Positions 61,971 through 64,000 of a DNA stretch of 64,000 nucleotides are shown here, one piece after another. The stretch is from positions 434,001 through 498,000 of the forward strand of contig NZ_SOBW01000007.1 of NCBI RefSeq assembly GCF_004364975.1. The letters run 5' to 3'. The notes under the pieces were generated by a model that made no database searches, was not told the origin of the DNA, and was given only the letters and a program-made list of their open reading frames with translations. Made by a program: the position numbers and the translations under genes. The DNA comes from Gelidibacter sediminis. Lineage in GTDB: Bacteria > Bacteroidota > Bacteroidia > Flavobacteriales > Flavobacteriaceae. Within the stretch, counting starts at the first letter, position 1, and each line of letters begins with the position of its first letter.

Positions 61971-63557
61971 TTATTCTTGATGTTGACTTACTAATTGTTC
62001 TACACCTTCAATAGAAAACGATTTGTTTTCTGGTGCGCTGTGTTCTTTTTTAACGATGTCATAAAAGGTCTTGAGCATTTCAGGATGTTGGTCCATGATG
62101 TTGTGTTGTTCTCTGATGTCCGCATCTAAATCATATAACTCAACTGTTTTATTGCCTTTCTTGATATTCTTCCAAATCATCTTCCACTTGCCCATTCTTA
62201 CCGCAACTTGACCGTTATAGCCTGCAAATTCCCAATACAAATAGTCATGTTGATCTTGCTTGCCTGTATTGGTCAACGCATTATAAAAACTAATCCCATC
62301 GGAAGCATAATTGGTGTCCACTTGTGCAATTTCATTAAACGTTGGCATGATATCATAAAATGCCGAAATGTGATCACTTGTAGTTCCTGGTTGAATCTTT
62401 CCTGGCCATGTCGCAATCAACGGGACGCGGATACCCCCTTCATATAAAAATCCTTTTCCTCGTCCGTAGCTACTATCAAAAGGGGCAGCACTATCAAACC
62501 AAACGGCATCACCACCACCTGCTGAACTTGGTCCGTTATCAGAAGTAAAGACAATTAAGGTGTTTTCATACAAGCCTTCCTTTTTCAAATAGGAGACCAA
62601 CTTTCCAACGTTTTCATCCAAATACGAAATCATCGCCGCATAAGTCGCCCGCGGGTAACGTGTAGGGAAATAATCGGCTCCTTCACCTTCAATAAAATGG
62701 TGAGGCTCTTCATCACCAAATTTATTTACATAATAATCCACCCAGTTTTGTGGCGCCTGCAACGGCACGTGAGGGATTGGACTTGCCCAATACATGAAGA
62801 ACGGTTCCTTTTTATTTTTTTCAATGAACGCCATCATTTTATCAAATATTAACGTCGGACTGTAATCTGGTTGGGTGAATTTCGCATAAGCTTGCAAATC
62901 ATAAGCATCGCTACCTTTTGCCAACCCTTCGTGTGGGGCAATGGTATCATTATTTAAATACACACGCTTTTCATTTTCATACAAATGAACGGGAGTATAG
63001 GTGTGTGCTTGACGCTGGCAGTTGTAACCAAAAAAATAGTCGAAGCCCATTTCTGTTGGAATGGATTCGGTTTGTGGCGCTCCTAATCCCCATTTGCCGA
63101 CAATGGCCGTTTTGTAATTCGCCTTCTTCAAGGTTTGCGCTAAGGTGACGGTACTTTTAGGCATTGGGCGCTGACCTTCCAAAGTAGAATCCGCAATCAT
63201 GGCGCGATAATTCCAAACATTACCACGTTCTTCCCACTCATCATTCCCTCTAATACTGGCATGCCCCCCGTGTAAACCGGTCAATAACGACGCACGAGCA
63301 GGTGCACAAACGGGAGCCGCCGTATAATGTTGGGTAAATAGGATGCCTTCTTTTGCCAAGGCATCAATATTTGGGGTTTCAATTTTGGTTTGCCCGTAAA
63401 CCCCCAAATCACCGTAGCCCAAATCGTCCGCTAGGATATAAATGATATTTGGTTTTTGAGCAGATGCTTGTGGTTGTTTTTTGGCCACTTTAGCGTTATG
63501 ACATCCGAACGTTATAAACACGCTGCCTAAAATGACGAGGGTTCTTAATAATTTCAT
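61971..63557 (-). CDS. S1 sulfatase lipoprotein (second)
   Basis: Sulfatase of 528 aa with lipobox TFGC (Cys19). The modified cysteine is Cys84 in VCAPAR (CxPAR form). Metal-binding Asp44-Asp45 in ADDLGYGD, and later FTSDNGPSS, complete the site. It differs from its neighbour throughout, with the insertion GHASIRGNDEWEERGN after the active cysteine; such arylsulfatase-A-like members act on galactose or GalNAc sulfates, but the subfamily cannot be assigned here. It lies 8 bases upstream of the first sulfatase gene and 81 bases after the small membrane protein gene. Confidence 0.92.
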   Translation of the reverse strand: MKLLRTLVILGSVFITFGCHNAKVAKKQPQASAQKPNIIYILADDLGYGDLGVYGQTKIETPNIDALAKEGILFTQHYTAAPVCAPARASLLTGLHGGHASIRGNDEWEERGNVWNYRAMIADSTLEGQRPMPKSTVTLAQTLKKANYKTAIVGKWGLGAPQTESIPTEMGFDYFFGYNCQRQAHTYTPVHLYENEKRVYLNNDTIAPHEGLAKGSDAYDLQAYAKFTQPDYSPTLIFDKMMAFIEKNKKEPFFMYWASPIPHVPLQAPQNWVDYYVNKFGDEEPHHFIEGEGADYFPTRYPRATYAAMISYLDENVGKLVSYLKKEGLYENTLIVFTSDNGPSSAGGGDAVWFDSAAPFDSSYGRGKGFLYEGGIRVPLIATWPGKIQPGTTSDHISAFYDIMPTFNEIAQVDTNYASDGISFYNALTNTGKQDQHDYLYWEFAGYNGQVAVRMGKWKMIWKNIKKGNKTVELYDLDADIREQHNIMDQHPEMLKTFYDIVKKEHSAPENKSFSIEGVEQLVSQHQE

Positions 63558-63638
63558 ATGTAATCAATTTAAATCTTTATAAATAATTTTTATCAAAAGC
63601 GTTGTGCGAATTTTAAATTTTTCAGGTATTTATTTTTT

Positions 63639-63914
63639 CTAAAAAAAACTACCAATTGTAAGCGTTGAACAAATAATCAGCGCAATAACACTCACTAAAG
63701 TCAGGATTCTAACGCTATGTTTTATGAGATATATTATTCCTATAATTACAAAAACAATTTGAGCAAGCATCAGAGGAATGGTAAGAATTTCTACGAAAAA
63801 CCCTAATATTACACTATTCACTTGGTATATATAAAGTAAATACAATCCTATAAAATAAAAAATTAGAGCAAAATTTATGATGGTAAGGTTTCTATCCGTT
63901 ATAAATTTTTTCAT
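63639..63914 (-). CDS. Small integral membrane protein
   Basis: Not recognised. 91 aa with three hydrophobic segments (about 10-30, 33-60 and 67-91). Its ATG overlaps the TGA of the upstream frame in the sequence ATGA, which argues for translational coupling and that the small gene is real. It lies just before the sulfatase genes. Confidence 0.65.
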   Translation of the reverse strand: MKKFITDRNLTIINFALIFYFIGLYLLYIYQVNSVILGFFVEILTIPLMLAQIVFVIIGIIYLIKHSVRILTLVSVIALIICSTLTIGSFF

Positions 63915-64000
63915 TTAATGTTTGTGTCTAAATTTATTCTTCCCATTTTCAATCCTTTTCCTGAGACCTCCAATACTATCTCGCCAGCAGTTTCACCAGC
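63911..64000 (-). CDS. C-terminal end of an exported protein, perhaps GH2 (partial)
   Basis: An open minus-strand frame enters from the right edge and ends at TGA (63911-63913). The visible 29 residues include AGEIVLEVSGKGLKMGRI, a beta-strand pattern like the C-terminal Ig-like domain of GH2 or other glycosidases (AGxIxLxVxSxGL). That assignment is tentative. It runs in the same direction as the sulfatases and overlaps the small membrane gene by 4 bases. Confidence 0.6.
   Translation of the reverse strand, partial: AGETAGEIVLEVSGKGLKMGRINLDTNIK

Overview
The window is low-GC DNA from a Bacteroidetes bacterium, most likely a marine member of the Flavobacteriaceae. This rests on SusC/SusD pairs, lipoboxes of the (L/V)xxC type, a hybrid two-component regulator (HTCS), type IX secretion (T9SS) C-terminal sorting domains, hairpin-type intergenic repeats and A-rich leaders instead of Shine-Dalgarno sites. 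No rRNA, tRNA, CRISPR array, insertion sequence or prophage gene was seen.

Region 1 (1-20.3 kb) is a maltose/starch utilisation locus. Leftward from a LacI-type regulator run a GPH-type sugar transporter, beta-phosphoglucomutase, GH65 maltose phosphorylase, a periplasmic GH13 amylase, an esterase-like lipoprotein, a GH31 alpha-glucosidase and the start of another exported protein. Rightward run SusC, SusD, a SusE/F-like lipoprotein with three repeats, and an extracellular T9SS-sorted GH13 amylase. A perfect 14-bp LacI-type palindrome lies between the divergent arms. The inferred route is surface amylase, SusCDE capture and import, periplasmic trimming, uptake of maltose, then phosphorolysis to glucose plus glucose-1-phosphate and conversion to glucose-6-phosphate.

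Region 2 (20.3-29.6 kb) holds a large secreted protein of unknown function whose sorting-domain end, terminator and downstream repeats are a near-copy of those of the amylase. It is followed by DUF488, cupin, aconitase and NhaA genes.

Region 3 (29.6-64 kb) is a large polysaccharide-utilisation locus that I read as aimed at an N-acetylhexosamine-rich, fucosylated and sulfated glycoprotein or mucin-like glycan. It has GH109, SusC, SusD and a DUF3472 lipoprotein under a divergent HTCS. After a small block (GNAT, Fpg/Nei glycosylase lacking zinc-finger cysteines, membrane-bound XRE regulator) come a Kelch-SSS epimerase-transporter fusion and, divergently, GH29, M28 peptidase, two GH20, GH123 and GH84. 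A converging set has GH16, two S1 sulfatases, a small membrane protein and the tail of an unfinished gene. Specificities are inferred from families and context. The most distinctive features are the breadth of GalNAc/GlcNAc enzymes, the embedded peptidase, the epimerase-transporter fusion without sialidase or sialate lyase in view, and several families of palindromic repeats.
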